A stretch of DNA of 38,345 bases, taken from Candidatus Cloacimonadota bacterium (GTDB lineage Bacteria; Cloacimonadota; Cloacimonadia; Cloacimonadales; TCS61). The notes beneath the pieces are model-generated. The model was not told the origin of the DNA, made no database searches, and saw nothing but the letters and a program-made list of their open reading frames with translations. Made by a program: the position numbers and the translations under genes. The stretch is taken from the NCBI GenBank assembly GCA_030621085.1, contig JAUXIJ010000030.1:1-38345 (forward strand), written 5' to 3'. Numbering within the stretch: position 1 is the first letter of the stretch; each line of letters begins with the position of its first letter. Positions 27,543 through 34,792 of this stretch are shown piece after piece.

Positions 27543-27579
27543 CTGAGAAACTCTCACAGAGGCAAACGACGAAGAATCT
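27543..27579 (+). repeat. intergenic repeat copy B
   Basis: Plus-strand copy preceded by TGTCATT, starting CTGAGAAACTCTCACAG and ending GACGAAGAATCT. It forms an inverted pair with copy A 133 bases away. With the kinase remnant and the trxA terminator, these two copies are all that I see in the 520-base stretch 27174-27693. Confidence 0.5.
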
Positions 27580-27636
27580 AATAGTGAACTGAGCATTTGT
27601 GAATTGGTAATTAGAAACCTTACAAAGTTTTCTAAT

Positions 27637-27669
27637 AATAAAAAAACCTCCCGGAAATCCGAGAGGTTT
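27637..27669 (-). terminator. intrinsic terminator of the groES-trxA operon
   Basis: Read on the minus strand: AAACCTCTCGG, a 4-base loop, CCGGGAGGTTT, then TTTTATTA. The 11-bp stem is complete only in the minus-strand RNA, where one pair is G-U; on the plus strand it would be C-A. This fixes the direction as terminating trxA. Confidence 0.85.
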
Positions 27670-27693
27670 AATATTGCTTTATTTTAACTTAAA

Positions 27694-28014
27694 TTAGATC
27701 AAATGCTTGAATTTACTTTCGATCTTATCCTTGCCTACCAGACCGATGATCTGTCCATCTACCTGACCATCTTTGAAAATAAGCAGGGTGGGAATAGACA
27801 TAATGTTATATTTTGTAGCTAGTTCGGGACTCTGATCAATATTGAGCTTAGTCACTTTCAATTTACCAGCATACTCGTCAGCAAGTTCACTGACGGTGAA
27901 TCCTATCGGTTTGCAGGGACCACACCATGGTGCCCAGAGATCTACCAGTACGGGAATGTTAGACTTAAGAACTTCCTTTTCAAAATTATCCAGGTTCACA
28001 TCGATAACTGCCAT
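27694..28014 (-). CDS. trxA: thioredoxin
   Basis: 106 residues; the general cytoplasmic disulfide reductant. The active site is WCGPC (Cys31, Cys34), preceded by PVLVDLWAP, and the cis-proline loop is MSIPTLLIFKDGQ. The length is normal. After the active site the sequence is KPIGFTVSELA where most thioredoxins have a proline (Pro40 in E. coli, KMIAPILDEIA), so the helix-kinking proline is missing. It lies 11 bases after groES on the same strand and ends in a strong terminator, so it should share heat-shock control through CIRCE. Confidence 0.93.
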   Translation of the reverse strand: MAVIDVNLDNFEKEVLKSNIPVLVDLWAPWCGPCKPIGFTVSELADEYAGKLKVTKLNIDQSPELATKYNIMSIPTLLIFKDGQVDGQIIGLVGKDKIESKFKHLI

Positions 28015-28025
28015 ATTTTACCTGC

Positions 28026-28298
28026 CTATTTAATTATCGCCAGAATATCTGAACGAGAGACGATAAGATATTTTTTATCTTCAATATCTATTTCTGTGCC
28101 GCCATATTTGCTATAAAGAATTTCATCTCCGACTTTAACCAATTCTTTCAACTCTTCTTCGGTTCCCACTGCTATGATCTTGCCGATCTGTGGTTTCTCT
28201 TTGGCTGTATCGGGAATAATAATTCCTCCCACATTCTTCTCTGCAAGTTCTTCTTTGACTTCAATAACAACTCTGTCATCAAGGGGTTTCAGTTTCAT
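28026..28298 (-). CDS. groS: co-chaperonin GroES
   Basis: 90 residues; the lid of the GroEL folding chamber. It starts MKLKPLDDRVVIEVKEELAE, with the mobile loop NVGGIIIPDTAKEKP that docks on GroEL, and ends in KYLIVSRSDILAIIK. The start is the ATG behind GGAGGAAAAT; an in-frame ATG four codons earlier overlaps that site. groEL, normally next door, is absent and trxA takes its place. A CIRCE element lies about 50 bases upstream, so HrcA control is expected. Confidence 0.95.
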   Translation of the reverse strand: MKLKPLDDRVVIEVKEELAEKNVGGIIIPDTAKEKPQIGKIIAVGTEEELKELVKVGDEILYSKYGGTEIDIEDKKYLIVSRSDILAIIK

Positions 28299-28346
28299 AT
28301 TTTCCTCCATTTTTTTTATTTATAAATATTAATCTAAATTTCATTT

Positions 28347-28373
28347 TTAGCAAACCCTTTTTTAGAGTGCCAG
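28347..28373 (-). promoter_or_regulatory. CIRCE operator (HrcA binding site)
   Basis: On the plus strand: TTAGCAAAC, nine bases, GAGTGCCAG. The consensus is TTAGCACTC-N9-GAGTGCTAA; each arm matches 7 of 9 and the spacer is exactly nine. It lies between the proposed -35 and the groES start and overlaps the -10. This is where HrcA repressors act in the GroE operons of many bacteria. Confidence 0.82.
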
Positions 28374-28386
28374 CTTTTTGCGTCAA
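28359..28386 (-). promoter_or_regulatory. groES promoter
   Basis: On the minus strand: TTGACG (28386-28381), 16 bases, TAAAAA (28364-28359). The CIRCE element covers the spacer and the -10, which fits repression by blocking polymerase. It lies in the short gap after hisS. Confidence 0.6.
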
Positions 28387-28400
28387 GAAAAAATTTACAG

Positions 28401-29672
28401 TTATTTTTTAAACATCTTTTTCAGACTTTCAACTATTTTTTCCAGCTTGATAAATTGCTGTGCCCCGCTTTTCATATCTTTCAGGATTATTTTGTTTCCG
28501 GCAAGTTCATCTTCACCCAGGATCAGTGTGAAACGTGACCTTGACCTGTCGGCAGCTTTCATCTGAGCTTTCATCGTTTCTTTATCGGGATCATATTCAA
28601 CACAGATACCTGCATCTCTAAGTTTTAATAGCAGTTTATTTCCATAATTAAACGCCTTTTGACCCAGTGTAACCAGAAATATATCAGGAAGCTGTTCTTT
28701 CCCGAAGGGTAGTTCTTCAGTTTCCATTGATAAAATCAATCTTTCGAACCCACCTGCAAAACCAGTACCGGGAACGTCTTTTCCGCCAAACTGTGAGATC
28801 AGTCCATTGTATCTGCCCCCACCGATAAGTGTATTTTGGGCACCCAGATTATTGTCTATAAATTCAAAAGCAGTTTTATTATAATAATCCAGTCCCCGCA
28901 CAATTTTTGGGTTTATCGTAAAAGGAATTTCCATTTTCTTCAGGAAATCCTGCACTCCGGCAAAATGATCTCTGCACTCATTATCCAGGTAATCCAGCAT
29001 GGAAGGTGCATTTTGAGCTATTTTTTTACAACTCGGAACTTTACAGTCCAACAGCCGTTTGGGTTTTTTATTGATACGCGTATTACAATCAGAACACATT
29101 TCATTAAGATAAGGTGTAAAATATTTAACCAGCGCTTTATCGTAATTTGGAGTACAGTTAGCACAGCCGATGCTGTTGATCTGCAGTTCAAAATTCTGTA
29201 GTCCCAGCTTTTTCAGGAAACTGTAGCCGATGGCAATAACTTCTGCATCGATAAAAGGATTATCACTGCCGATATTTTCTACGCCATACTGGTAAAATTG
29301 ACGGAAGCGCCCCTTCTGGGGGCGGTCATAACGAAACATTGGACCCAGATAAAAAAGTTTGGTGTTACCTCCATTCATGCCCAGGTTGTTCTCCACGTAA
29401 GAGCGAACGATGGACGCAGTTCCTTCCGGACGCAGAGCAAATTCACGTCCTTTTTTATCCTGGAACCGGTACATTTCCTTTTGCACTATATCGGAGCTTT
29501 CCCCCACGCTGCGTTCAAAAATTTCACTTTTCTCAAATATGGGCGTAATGATCTCCTGATAGTTGTAAGTTCTTACAACTTCCTTGAAAACATTTGTTAC
29601 ATACTGCCATTTGTAACTATCTTCCGGCAGGATGTCGAATGTTCCTCTGGGGATCTGATATTTACCAGCCAT
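28401..29672 (-). CDS. hisS: histidyl-tRNA synthetase
   Basis: 423 residues; class II synthetase charging tRNA-His. Motif 1 lies in the N-terminal YQIPRGTFDILPED region. Motif 2 is seen as PQKGRFRQFYQYGVENIGSD. The histidine-specific RGLDYYNKTAFEF is followed by GGRYNGLISQFGG, and motif 3 lies in GFAGGFERL. The anticodon-binding domain occupies about 325-423. A cysteine-rich insert (CANC...CSDCNTR...CKVPSC, about 170-220) resembles the optional knuckle found in HisRS of many anaerobes. No close Shine-Dalgarno is visible before the ATG. It lies 62 bases beyond the SRP RNA. Confidence 0.95.
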   Translation of the reverse strand: MAGKYQIPRGTFDILPEDSYKWQYVTNVFKEVVRTYNYQEIITPIFEKSEIFERSVGESSDIVQKEMYRFQDKKGREFALRPEGTASIVRSYVENNLGMNGGNTKLFYLGPMFRYDRPQKGRFRQFYQYGVENIGSDNPFIDAEVIAIGYSFLKKLGLQNFELQINSIGCANCTPNYDKALVKYFTPYLNEMCSDCNTRINKKPKRLLDCKVPSCKKIAQNAPSMLDYLDNECRDHFAGVQDFLKKMEIPFTINPKIVRGLDYYNKTAFEFIDNNLGAQNTLIGGGRYNGLISQFGGKDVPGTGFAGGFERLILSMETEELPFGKEQLPDIFLVTLGQKAFNYGNKLLLKLRDAGICVEYDPDKETMKAQMKAADRSRSRFTLILGEDELAGNKIILKDMKSGAQQFIKLEKIVESLKKMFKK

Positions 29673-29734
29673 AATCAGTACTTCATCCTTGTCCCTTTTA
29701 CCAACTACCTAATACCCAATACCTTGTACCTTAT

Positions 29735-30004
29735 AAAAAAAGTGTGCACCTGCAATCGATACCTATCCCGAAAAAGAAGCTAACAGCCAGCTCAAATCAA
29801 GTAGACCGGCGGCACATCGCGAGTTCTGTTTATTGCTGCTTCCTTCCAGACCTGACAAAGTTCACAGTTCACAATTGCGTCGGGCTTGATTCTCAACACC
29901 GCTTATTATTCCCGATCCGGGCATCAGCATTCTCCTGCAGGAATTCAGTCCCGCTAGAGCGGATTGCGGGTTACAGGGCACCGCTGACTCCCCACCTAGC
30001 ACAC
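29735..30004 (-). ncRNA. ffs: signal recognition particle RNA, large (Alu-containing) type
   Basis: About 270 nt. The 5' end reads GTGTGCTAGGTGGGGAG and pairs through GTGTGC with the 3' GCACAC, which is followed by seven Ts. The Alu domain is recognisable (GGTGCCCTGTAACCCGCAAT, CCGCTCTAGCGGG), like the Bacillus form. Helix 8 shows GTCAGGTCTGGAAGGAAGCA. The GGAA loop is closed by U-G here instead of the usual C-G. It binds Ffh for membrane targeting. It has its own strong promoter and ends in an intrinsic terminator before hisS. Short ORFs across it are not genes. Confidence 0.93.
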
Positions 30005-30010
30005 AAATGC

Positions 30011-30039
30011 ATAGTTTTTTTGTCTATTTATTGTGTCAA
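30011..30039 (-). promoter_or_regulatory. promoter of the SRP RNA gene
   Basis: On the minus strand: perfect TTGACA (30039-30034), 17 bases, AACTAT (30016-30011), with the RNA 5' end 6 bases further on. The spacing and the match to the mapped helix end support it, though the -10 is weak. It begins 20 bases after the nadB stop. Confidence 0.7.
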
Positions 30040-30058
30040 GTTTAGAGAATAGAAGAAG

Positions 30059-31627
30059 TTATTTATTTGAAATTAAATGACACCCAACAGATTTCCTATT
30101 GTGGGTTGCCGCATTGATAATAATAGAAGCGTTAATAACAGCATTTCTCAATTCGATGATGTTTTTGTTCAAGCGGGCACTTTGATAGAATTTGAATACC
30201 CGATGAGCAAAATAATTCAGGTCTGCCCTAGCTCGCATTAATCCCTTTACTGTTCGAATAATTCCGACATAATTCCACATAGTCATCTGGATGGCTTTCC
30301 AATCTTGAGCCAGGAGTAATGGATCGAACTCTTCTATGTAATCAGGTTTTTCCCAATCAGGAATGGAAGTAAAACGTTCTTTTTTTATAGGAAAAAATTT
30401 TTCAGATATATCCTCTGCAGCCAGTTTAGCCCACAAAAGCCCTTCCAGCAAAGAAGATGATGCCAGCCTGTTGGCACCATGCACTCCTGTACAGCTTACT
30501 TCGCCAATTGCATAAAGGTTGATAATGGAACTTTTTCCTGTCAGGTCAACTTTGATGCCACCGCAAAAATAGTGGGCAGCCGGAACAATGGGAATAGGTT
30601 CTCTGGTAATATCAATACCTCCCTGCAGGCAGGTTTCATAGATCTTGGAAAACCGCGTCTCCAGCGGGTTTTTACCTTTATAATAAGATGCAATATCCAG
30701 AAGCATATATTCTGAGCTGGATTTTCCGATCTCTTTGTAGATCGCCCGGGCCACAACATCTCTTGGTGCAAGATCTTTGAGAGGAGAGTAATCCTGCATG
30801 AATTCCCGACCTTTAATATCTATTAAGCGGGCCCCTTCACCACGTAGTGATTCTGAAATCAGGAATCTCTTTATATCACGATGATAGAGAGAAGTGGGAT
30901 GGAACTGGATGAATTCGGCATTTATGATATCCGCACCAGCCCGATATGCCATACTCAAACCGTCACCTGTTGCAGAAGATGGATTAGTTGTATGCTGATA
31001 CAGATTTCCGATTCCTCCGGTAGCCAGTATCACCTTATGTGCAAAGAAATTTTTTACATGCCCACTAGCTTCATCAAGAACATACAATCCCATTACTTCA
31101 CATGGTTTATATAACTCCTGATTATCTGTTGAATGGTGTTTATTTGTGATTAGATCGACAGCTATATAATTAGTCAAAATCGGTATCTTCATTTTTTTTG
31201 CATAATTAATCAGACTTTGTTGTATCTTCTCACCGGTATGATCCTCATAATGAAGTACCCGTCTATCGGAATGAGCAGCTTCTTCCGTATAATCCAATTC
31301 ACCTTCGGATGTTCTGCTGAATTTGATGCCCAGTTTATCAATGAAAAAATCGAAAACAAGCTGTGGACCCTGATCGGCGATCAAATGTACAGCTTCCAGA
31401 TTGTTATAATTACAACCGGCTGTCAGAATATCCTGAACCAGATTCTCACGGCTGTCTCCCTTTTTCCAGGCAATGATGCCACCTTGAGCATAATTAGTGT
31501 TGGTCTCTTCAATGTTATCTTCTTTTGTCAGAACCACCACATCCAACCCGGATTCTTTTAAAAAAATAGCAGCAGAAAGACCAGCTACTCCTGTTCCAAT
31601 AATAATAACATCAAAATATTTTTCCAT
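30059..31627 (-). CDS. nadB: L-aspartate oxidase
   Basis: 522 residues; oxidises L-aspartate to iminoaspartate with FAD, the first step of de novo NAD synthesis. The Rossmann start is VIIIGTGVAGLSAAIFL. The flavin and substrate region includes NTNYAQGGIIAW, HSDRRVLHYEDHTG, VILATGGIGNLYQHTTNPS and ATGDGLSMAYRAGAD. The start is the ATG (MEKYFDVI) four bases after the nadA stop, with AAAGG upstream. A longer frame from a TTG inside nadA is rejected. It is the last gene of the nadC-nadA-nadB operon. Confidence 0.95.
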   Translation of the reverse strand: MEKYFDVIIIGTGVAGLSAAIFLKESGLDVVVLTKEDNIEETNTNYAQGGIIAWKKGDSRENLVQDILTAGCNYNNLEAVHLIADQGPQLVFDFFIDKLGIKFSRTSEGELDYTEEAAHSDRRVLHYEDHTGEKIQQSLINYAKKMKIPILTNYIAVDLITNKHHSTDNQELYKPCEVMGLYVLDEASGHVKNFFAHKVILATGGIGNLYQHTTNPSSATGDGLSMAYRAGADIINAEFIQFHPTSLYHRDIKRFLISESLRGEGARLIDIKGREFMQDYSPLKDLAPRDVVARAIYKEIGKSSSEYMLLDIASYYKGKNPLETRFSKIYETCLQGGIDITREPIPIVPAAHYFCGGIKVDLTGKSSIINLYAIGEVSCTGVHGANRLASSSLLEGLLWAKLAAEDISEKFFPIKKERFTSIPDWEKPDYIEEFDPLLLAQDWKAIQMTMWNYVGIIRTVKGLMRARADLNYFAHRVFKFYQSARLNKNIIELRNAVINASIIINAATHNRKSVGCHLISNK

Positions 31628-31631
31628 TTTC

Positions 31632-32681
31632 TTAACCTTTTGAGATCTCAATCATCTTTTTTAATGCTTTTTGAGCATGCAAACGGAACTGCTCATGAAC
31701 ATTAACTTCAAATTTCAATTTACCTTTTCCAGTTTTATAATCCAGAATTGAAGATAACGATTGAGCTAAATTTATTAAATTGATCTTTTCCATGTTCCTA
31801 CAGGGTGAATTTCGTAAAGGAATGATCTTTTTATCTTTGAAATCATCAGCTATCCGTAAAACGAAATTGAGTTCTGTTCCCACCCCCCAGATTGAACCTT
31901 GAGGAGAATCTTTGATAGTTTGATATATCTTTTGAGTAGAACCCGAAGTATCGGAAGAATTAACAACTTCTTCGTCACATTCAGGATGAACTATTATATT
32001 TATTCCGGGATATCTTTCTCTTAGCTTAGAAATATCATCTATTGTAAAGACTTTATGAACATGACAAAATCCATCCCAAATGAAAAGTTTGACATTTTCA
32101 ATATCCCTTTCGGGTTCAATTGTCAGATCCCGATTGATTTTCACAATTTCTTCAGAGGAAATTTTCAACTGTCTGGCAGTATTGATACCCAAATTATAAT
32201 CAGGGGAGAAAAAAACAGCTTTATCCTGTGCCAGATAATATTCAATGATTTTCCCTGCGTTTGAACTTGTACAAACACAGCCATCTTTTTCTCCGCAGAA
32301 GCTTTTCATATCAGCGTATGAGTTCATGTAAACTACAGGAATAATTTCTCTTTTACAAGATTTGTTGAGTTTTCTATAGAGTTTTTTCGCGATTTCCAAA
32401 TCTATCATATCAGCCATCGGACAACCTGCATTCAGGTCAGGCATAATTATTTTTTGATATTTTTTTGCTAAAAGGAATGCACCTTCAGCCATGAATCTCA
32501 CACCACAGAAAATTATGAATTCCGATTCTGTATTACTGCAATCTACAGCAAGTTTGTATGAATCCCCCACAAAATCAGATAATCTGACAATTTCGATTTT
32601 CTGATAATGATGAGCAGGAATAACAATCTTGTCACCTAATGTTTTTTTCAGTTTCCTGATTGTCTCGATAATATCGTTCAT
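31632..32681 (-). CDS. nadA: quinolinate synthase
   Basis: 349 residues; condenses iminoaspartate with dihydroxyacetone phosphate to quinolinate on a [4Fe-4S] cluster. The sequence shows IPAHHYQKIEI, the pseudo-threefold repeats with FCGVRFMAEGAFLLA and MPDLNAGCPMADMI, then CVCTSSNAGKIIEYYL and WDGFCHVHKVF. The cluster cysteines are expected at FCGVRFM, DGFCHVH or CVCTSS and NSPCRNM. It is of the usual length. It sits 6 bases after nadC and 4 before nadB, so the three enzymes are made together. Confidence 0.95.
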   Translation of the reverse strand: MNDIIETIRKLKKTLGDKIVIPAHHYQKIEIVRLSDFVGDSYKLAVDCSNTESEFIIFCGVRFMAEGAFLLAKKYQKIIMPDLNAGCPMADMIDLEIAKKLYRKLNKSCKREIIPVVYMNSYADMKSFCGEKDGCVCTSSNAGKIIEYYLAQDKAVFFSPDYNLGINTARQLKISSEEIVKINRDLTIEPERDIENVKLFIWDGFCHVHKVFTIDDISKLRERYPGINIIVHPECDEEVVNSSDTSGSTQKIYQTIKDSPQGSIWGVGTELNFVLRIADDFKDKKIIPLRNSPCRNMEKINLINLAQSLSSILDYKTGKGKLKFEVNVHEQFRLHAQKALKKMIEISKG

Positions 32682-32687
32682 TTGGAA

Positions 32688-33503
32688 CTACTTTCTCCCT
32701 ATAGAAAAATTAAAAGCTTTCACTGAGTGAGTAAGCTCACCAACAGAGATAAAATCTACTCCAATAGAAGCTACTTCAACAATTCTATCAAGATTCATAT
32801 TTCCTGATGCTTCTATCTCTGCCTTGCCTTGAATCAGCTTAATTGCTTTTTCCATGATTGAAATATCCATATTATCCAGCATTATTCTGTCCACACCACA
32901 TGCAAGAGCTTCTTTTACTTCGTCCAAGGAACGAGTCTCCACTTCAATTACAAAACGTTCTCCCCACTTTTTGCGTACTTTTGCCACAGTCCGTGTTATT
33001 CCTCCCCCGCTATCAATATGATTATTCTTTAGCATTATCATATCATGCAGCCCCATACGGTGATTAAAACCTCCGCCACAACGTACGGCATATTTTTGCA
33101 GTTCACGTAATCCGGGTAGCGTTTTACGGGTATCCAGAATTTTCACTTTGCCCTGCGCTGCTTCTACGAATAAAGCTGTTCTGGTAGCAATTCCGCTGAG
33201 ATGAGATAAAATATTTAACGCAATTCTCTCACCCTTAAGAATGGAAACTATCTTACCTGAAATTTTACAAATTATATCCCCGGTTTTAATCCTATCACCA
33301 TCTTTAAAATACGGTTTTATTTCAATGCCCTCATCCAGGAAAAGAAAAACCTTCTTAAAATAGTTGAGTCCGCAAAGCACACCTTTATCTTTGGCAAGTA
33401 AGACAAATTGATCTACCTCATTTTTAAAAACAGCTTCACTGGTAATATCACCAATATCCTGGCAATCTTCCTGCAGGGCGGTTTTAACTATTTTTTCCCA
33501 CAT
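32688..33503 (-). CDS. nadC: nicotinate-nucleotide pyrophosphorylase (carboxylating)
   Basis: 271 residues; turns quinolinate and PRPP into nicotinate mononucleotide with loss of CO2. Landmarks are EDCQDIGDITSEAVF, GERIALNILSHLSGIATRTA, TRKTLPGLRELQKYAVRCGG, HRMGLHDMIMLKNNHID and IEVETRSLDEVKEALACGVD, then ASGNMNLDRIVEVASIGVDF. The length is typical. It is the first gene of the minus-strand NAD operon, which together makes a complete route from aspartate to NaMN. A TTGACA at 33559-33554 upstream could be its -35, but no good -10 accompanies it. Confidence 0.95.
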   Translation of the reverse strand: MWEKIVKTALQEDCQDIGDITSEAVFKNEVDQFVLLAKDKGVLCGLNYFKKVFLFLDEGIEIKPYFKDGDRIKTGDIICKISGKIVSILKGERIALNILSHLSGIATRTALFVEAAQGKVKILDTRKTLPGLRELQKYAVRCGGGFNHRMGLHDMIMLKNNHIDSGGGITRTVAKVRKKWGERFVIEVETRSLDEVKEALACGVDRIMLDNMDISIMEKAIKLIQGKAEIEASGNMNLDRIVEVASIGVDFISVGELTHSVKAFNFSIGRK

Positions 33504-33690
33504 TTTCCTTTACCTCACATAAATAAAACCTACAAGTTTATCAATCTGTTTGTTGTCAAAATATTTCATAGTTAGAGATAATTAGTATTACAAGATCCTT
33601 ATTAGTGACCTAGAGATATTCACAAAATGAAAATAATTTTCCAGAACCATAAAGCCATATATTTTAAAAAGTTACAGTTTTCTTAAAAAT

Positions 33691-33722
33691 TAATCCACAG
33701 GTTATCCACAAAGTTATCCACA
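33691..33722 (+). promoter_or_regulatory. cluster of three tandem DnaA boxes
   Basis: TAATCCACA (33691), TTATCCACA (33702) and TTATCCACA (33714) run in the same direction at 11-12 base steps, about one helical turn. Two are perfect matches to the consensus. A fourth weaker site, ATATTCACA, lies at 33616. AT-rich sequence fills the 33504-33690 side. This occupies the 260-base spacer between nadC and the heptose kinase gene. Confidence 0.75.
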
Positions 33723-33763
33723 AGGCTTGTAAATAGCTGATATTGAGCAAGTAAGCTGATTTT

Positions 33764-34729
33764 CTAAGAACTGACAGCTTGCTTCAATTCATCCAGATAA
33801 ACAGGAGCAGTACCTACTTTTCTTACTTTAAGACCTGCTGCAAAATTTGCTATTTCGGCAGCCTGGATCAGAGTCGCTCCGCTGATAAGGGCCATACTGA
33901 TTGCAGCAACCACCGTATCTCCTGCTCCGGAGACATGAAAATCTTCGGTAGTTTTGGTAGGAATATGAACAGGTTTCTTATTCATCTGGAAGACAGACAT
34001 CCCCTTTTCACCGGTAGTGATCACCACACTGCATGAAAGCTCTTCCATTATTTTGGCTCCGCATTTTTCCAGGCTTTCCTGGCTACTCACCACGATCCCG
34101 CTCATCTGCTGTGCTTCTTTCAGGTTGGGAGTAACAAGATGTATATCCTTGTAAAAATCTTTGTGGCCGGGCTTGGGATCAATGATCAATTTAATGTTGT
34201 TAGCTTTTGAAAACAGCTTGAGTTCATGCATCAATTTTCCAGAAATGGTTCCCTTAGCATAATCTGAAACAATGATGGCAGCCAGCTTACCGATCTTACT
34301 CAATTGTGACAGAAACATTTCATTGATGTTTTCTTCGATATAATCTGTATTCTCGTAATCTATACGCAGCAACTGCTGGTTCTGCCCTATTACCCGGATC
34401 TTCTGGATAGTTGTTTTCCGGGTATCTACATGAATGCCGTCTATTTCAATTCCCTTTTGTTTAGCCAAGGCAAATAGAGTTTTCTGGGCTGCATCGTTTC
34501 CCAATACGCCAAAAAGATAGGCATCTCCAGCCAGAGTAGAAATATTAGCCGCTACGTTGGCTGCACCACCTAGCGCCCAACGTTCCTGCCTGACCGATAC
34601 AACAGGAATAGGAGCTTCCGGAGAGATACGTTCTACTTGTCCAAAAATATATTTATCCAGCATAAGATCACCGATAACAGCGATCTTGCCGTGGGGAAAA
34701 AGGTCTACAGTTTGTAAAAGATCAGACAT
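33764..34729 (-). CDS. D-glycero-beta-D-manno-heptose 7-phosphate kinase (HldE kinase domain)
   Basis: 321 residues; PfkB/ribokinase-fold sugar kinase of the type that phosphorylates heptose 7-phosphate for the LPS inner core. Features are IAVIGDLMLDKYIFGQVERI, SPEAPIPVVSVRQERWALGG (heptose-kinase signature), ANVAANISTLAG, the DPKPGH loop and the catalytic SGAGDTV. It lacks the C-terminal nucleotidyltransferase of bifunctional HldE, so the two steps are split here and a partner should exist elsewhere. AAAGGAGAAGAT precedes the ATG. The kinase presence points to a Gram-negative envelope. Confidence 0.88.
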   Translation of the reverse strand: MSDLLQTVDLFPHGKIAVIGDLMLDKYIFGQVERISPEAPIPVVSVRQERWALGGAANVAANISTLAGDAYLFGVLGNDAAQKTLFALAKQKGIEIDGIHVDTRKTTIQKIRVIGQNQQLLRIDYENTDYIEENINEMFLSQLSKIGKLAAIIVSDYAKGTISGKLMHELKLFSKANNIKLIIDPKPGHKDFYKDIHLVTPNLKEAQQMSGIVVSSQESLEKCGAKIMEELSCSVVITTGEKGMSVFQMNKKPVHIPTKTTEDFHVSGAGDTVVAAISMALISGATLIQAAEIANFAAGLKVRKVGTAPVYLDELKQAVSS

Positions 34730-34792
34730 ATCTTCTCCTTTTTACTCTTATCAGCCGGTCTAATTTCCGATCATCTCATAAAACGTCAAATA

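Noticed and set aside
29744..30052. Plus-strand protein of about 100 residues
   Set aside because: It is the antisense of the SRP RNA; composition and homology point to the RNA.
31628..31651. Eight-residue N-terminal extension of NadB
   Set aside because: It would overlap the end of nadA; the ATG at 31627 begins the conserved FAD-binding segment.
33504..33763. Chromosomal origin of replication
   Set aside because: DnaA boxes are good, but no dnaA, dnaN or rpmH is near, genes on both sides run the same way, and the superoperon would be head-on to the fork. Kept as a DnaA-box cluster only.
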